From positions 1 through 64,000 of the forward strand of contig NGBS01001183.1 in the NCBI GenBank assembly GCA_002245135.1: a DNA stretch of 64,000 bases, written 5' to 3'. This stretch comes from Proteromonas lacertae. Taxonomy: Eukaryota; Sar; Bigyra; Opalinata; Proteromonadidae. The translations under genes and the position numbers were made by a program. Each line of letters starts with the position of its first letter. Within the stretch, counting starts at the first letter, position 1. This document shows, piece by piece, positions 62,188 to 64,000 of the stretch. The notes below the pieces were generated by a model. It saw only the letters and a program-made list of their open reading frames with translations. It did no database searches and was not told the DNA's origin.

Positions 62188-63177
62188 ATGATACTATTAT
62201 TTATTTCTTTATTATGCTGTATATTTTTCCCATTATGCTATGGATTATTTATTCAAACAGATCAAAAAAATGATTTTAGCTGGAAATATAAATTGAATAA
62301 CATAAGTGTATGTTTGTTTTTACCAAGCGCAGTAGATGATTTTCCATTTGTACAAGGCATTATAAGTAGTGTTGATACATTTTGGCCTAAAGGAATAGGC
62401 AAAAAGATACATTGGATTGACAATTTTAATGGAGTATTACCCTTTAATTACTCAAATGATTGGACAATAATTAGAGCATCAACACCTGATATAAAAGTGG
62501 CAATAATGAAACAACAATACAATTCTTACTCTTCATATAAGTATTGCATACCTAACGAATTTATTGCTATGATCGACTCTGATTCACCTTTTATGTCTTA
62601 TGCAAAATATAATATTTTATTTGATACAAATAGAAGACCGTTTATTCTATATACTTTGAAGTTTAGAGACTCAAGGTGGGATCCAAGGCAAATACTAAAG
62701 TCAAATAATTCAGATTGGGGAGATGTTATGTTTACATATCCTATTATTGTTAAAACTAAACATGTAGAAGAGACATGGAATTACATTGAAAAAGTTCATA
62801 ATTCAACATTAGTGAAATTAATGGAAGAGTATGTATTTGGGCAATTTGGTACATTTTTGGAGTATATACACATAATGAAGTATGAAAACCAATATTCGTT
62901 GATAAATGCAGAAGAAAAACCCTTTCCAACTAGATGCACTATTCATTTACCTTATTCATATGTTCATGTTAATTTTGGGAAAATTCAGGGAATAAATGTT
63001 CTAAAACATATAGATGTAGTTCAAATGAATAAAGTGATTAATTATTTAATTGAACAAGGAATATGTGCTGAAAATAGAAAAAAATGTAAAAATTTTGATG
63101 AGAAGAAATTTAAAAAGAATTCTTATACAATTGAGACAAGATATAAAAACTATTATTCTAATTTAGTATCACAATAA
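62188..63177 (+). CDS. Secreted or membrane glycosyltransferase-like protein with DxD
   Basis: 329 residues, intronless, beginning only 11 nt after the preceding stop. A signal peptide or anchor (MILLFISLLCCIFFPLCYGL) is followed by a GT-A-like pattern: SVCLFLPSAVDDFPFVQGII, then FIAMIDSDSPFM (DSD, the metal/nucleotide-sugar DxD motif), then RRPFILYT and a W-G-D segment (NNSDWGDVMFTYPIIV). It ends in a charged helix. I cannot name the family with certainty; uncharacterised glycosyltransferases with a buried DxD are the nearest match. A Golgi or ER glycosylation role alongside the O-acyltransferase is inferred. Confidence 0.55.
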   Translation: MILLFISLLCCIFFPLCYGLFIQTDQKNDFSWKYKLNNISVCLFLPSAVDDFPFVQGIISSVDTFWPKGIGKKIHWIDNFNGVLPFNYSNDWTIIRASTPDIKVAIMKQQYNSYSSYKYCIPNEFIAMIDSDSPFMSYAKYNILFDTNRRPFILYTLKFRDSRWDPRQILKSNNSDWGDVMFTYPIIVKTKHVEETWNYIEKVHNSTLVKLMEEYVFGQFGTFLEYIHIMKYENQYSLINAEEKPFPTRCTIHLPYSYVHVNFGKIQGINVLKHIDVVQMNKVINYLIEQGICAENRKKCKNFDEKKFKKNSYTIETRYKNYYSNLVSQ

Positions 63178-63222
63178 AGTGTTTTTTCTGATATGATTGT
63201 GTGTTAGTTAAGAATTTAGATA

Positions 63223-64000
63223 ATGTTATTTTCTGATTTTATATATTATTATTATGGATATAAGACACTTTTGAAATGTAATGAAGTTGATTTAATTGAA
63301 ACTGCTAAAAGAGAAGGAAGTATAATAGTATCTAATTCATATATAGAACTAAAAAATATTTGTTTTCAGTCTGTAAAATATAATCTAACGATAAGTGAGG
63401 GATTACAGAAATATATAGACAATGCGAAGAAGCTACTTAAAATGTATGATAATAAATTATATCATTCCAACATAATCAACATTACAAAACCTAAAAACAC
63501 TGTAATACATTATTTAGATGAGTTGTTCTTTAAGTATGAATCGATAGGTTTAAAAAATATTCATAAATGTGGATTTGTTTTAGTTGCTGGTGGAATAGGT
63601 GAAAGATTAAATAACAACGATATAAAAGTATCTTTACCTATAGATCAAATAAGTGGATATAGTTATTTAAGACTATATTTTCGATATATAATGTCATATC
63701 AAAATATATCAGGGAAAATAATATATGTATGTATAATGACATCTGAATCAACTGATCTTATGATAAAACACTATCTGGAAGAGAATAGTTATTTTGGATT
63801 GTCTTATTCACAATTATTATATGTTAAACAAAGTAATGTGCCATCGTTTCATGATAGAAATTGTAAGTTACATTATAAGAATGGTAAAATAATAGGTAAG
63901 CCTCATGGTCATGGAGATATACACATATTGTTATTGAAAGTATATGAGATGTTATTCATTCATAGAACAAAATTTTAAAAAAATGGATTGAAAAAGGTAT
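63223..64000 (+). CDS. UDP-sugar pyrophosphorylase-like enzyme, 3' end outside window
   Basis: Starts MLFSDFIYYYYG, 45 nt after the previous stop. The nucleotidyltransferase signature GFVLVAGGIGERLNNNDIKV corresponds to the plant-type UDP-sugar pyrophosphorylase (and UAP) loop, and GKPHGHGDIHILLLK to the G-H-G-D-V-H segment. A 26-nt intron (63934-63959, GTAT...AG) then leads to NKILKKWIEKG, as expected for the family. The enzyme converts sugar-1-phosphates and UTP to UDP-sugars. Only about the first 260 residues lie in the window; a full enzyme is about twice that. The intron shows host-type gene structure even if the cluster was acquired. Confidence 0.75.

Noticed and set aside
60341-63177. 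Acyltransferase and glycosyltransferase-like gene as one fused gene with an intron between
   Set aside because: The 14-nt GT...AG possibility at the junction is far below the 25-nt minimum seen elsewhere, and the second product has its own signal peptide.
1-64000. Ciliate origin with reassigned TAA/TAG codons, suggested by the 25-nt introns
   Set aside because: HSP90, Ku70, Rab and others end at TAA/TAG/TGA at the expected C-termini (for example after MEEVD), so the standard code applies. A ciliate using the standard code is not excluded, but nothing supports it specifically.
60341-64000. Giant-virus insertion carrying sugar genes
   Set aside because: No capsid, polymerase or other viral hallmark is visible, and the third gene has a host-type intron; bacterial transfer or vertical descent is simpler.
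1-64000. tRNA, rRNA and CRISPR features
   Set aside because: I looked for T-loop GGTTCRA patterns, rRNA-like GC-rich blocks and regularly spaced direct repeats on both strands and found none convincing.

Overview
The window is nuclear DNA from an AT-rich, gene-dense eukaryote. Coding regions are interrupted by very short introns (about 25-50 nt, almost all starting GTAT and ending AG). TAA, TAG and TGA all act as stops, so the standard code fits. Basal-body and flagellum-type genes (TBCCD1, an IQ/Sfi1-like protein), a mitochondrial-type enoyl reductase, a family-C receptor pair and bacterial-like glycan genes suggest a free-living flagellated or amoeboflagellate protist. The lineage cannot be fixed from this window alone.

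Layout. 0-2.5 kb: four small minus-strand genes of unknown function; the first and third contain one-base frame slips at homopolymers. 2.55-3.04 kb: a gene-free stretch with an unusual nested set of complementary segments. 3.0-14.9 kb and 20.0-31.8 kb: two giant minus-strand receptor genes. Each encodes a signal peptide, nine tandem Venus-flytrap (periplasmic-binding/ANF-receptor-like) domains and one family-C (GABA-B-like) seven-helix domain. Domains match pairwise in order (clearest for 4, 5 and 6), so the nine-domain array probably predates the duplication. 15-20 kb, between the receptors: a beta-propeller-like protein, a small acidic protein, a membrane-anchored histidine acid phosphatase, a TMEM42-like protein (starts only 45 bp from the phosphatase in a divergent pair) and a mitochondrial enoyl reductase (MECR-like).

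32-44.8 kb: cytosolic HSP90 with heat-shock elements, a SCAMP-like membrane protein, two unknown proteins, a Tex/SRBD1 protein, a BED-finger/hAT-transposase-derived protein and Ku70. 44.9-51 kb: a nucleotide-sugar 4,6-dehydratase, a Rab2/14-like GTPase with a doublecortin-like N-terminal domain, a SAMHD1-like dNTPase and TBCCD1. 51.1-55.8 kb: a long IQ/Sfi1-like/B-box protein. 56-59.8 kb: a SOS1/SLC9C-type Na+/H+ exchanger with a cyclic-nucleotide-binding domain.

60.3-64 kb, plus strand: three closely packed genes (acyltransferase-3/SGNH O-acyltransferase, a secreted DxD glycosyltransferase-like protein, a UDP-sugar pyrophosphorylase-like protein running off the edge) separated by 11 and 45 nt. 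They look like a surface-glycan module, perhaps partly of bacterial origin. The strongest candidate for an undescribed system is the pair of nine-flytrap receptors. All exon joins were made by eye and need transcript support.
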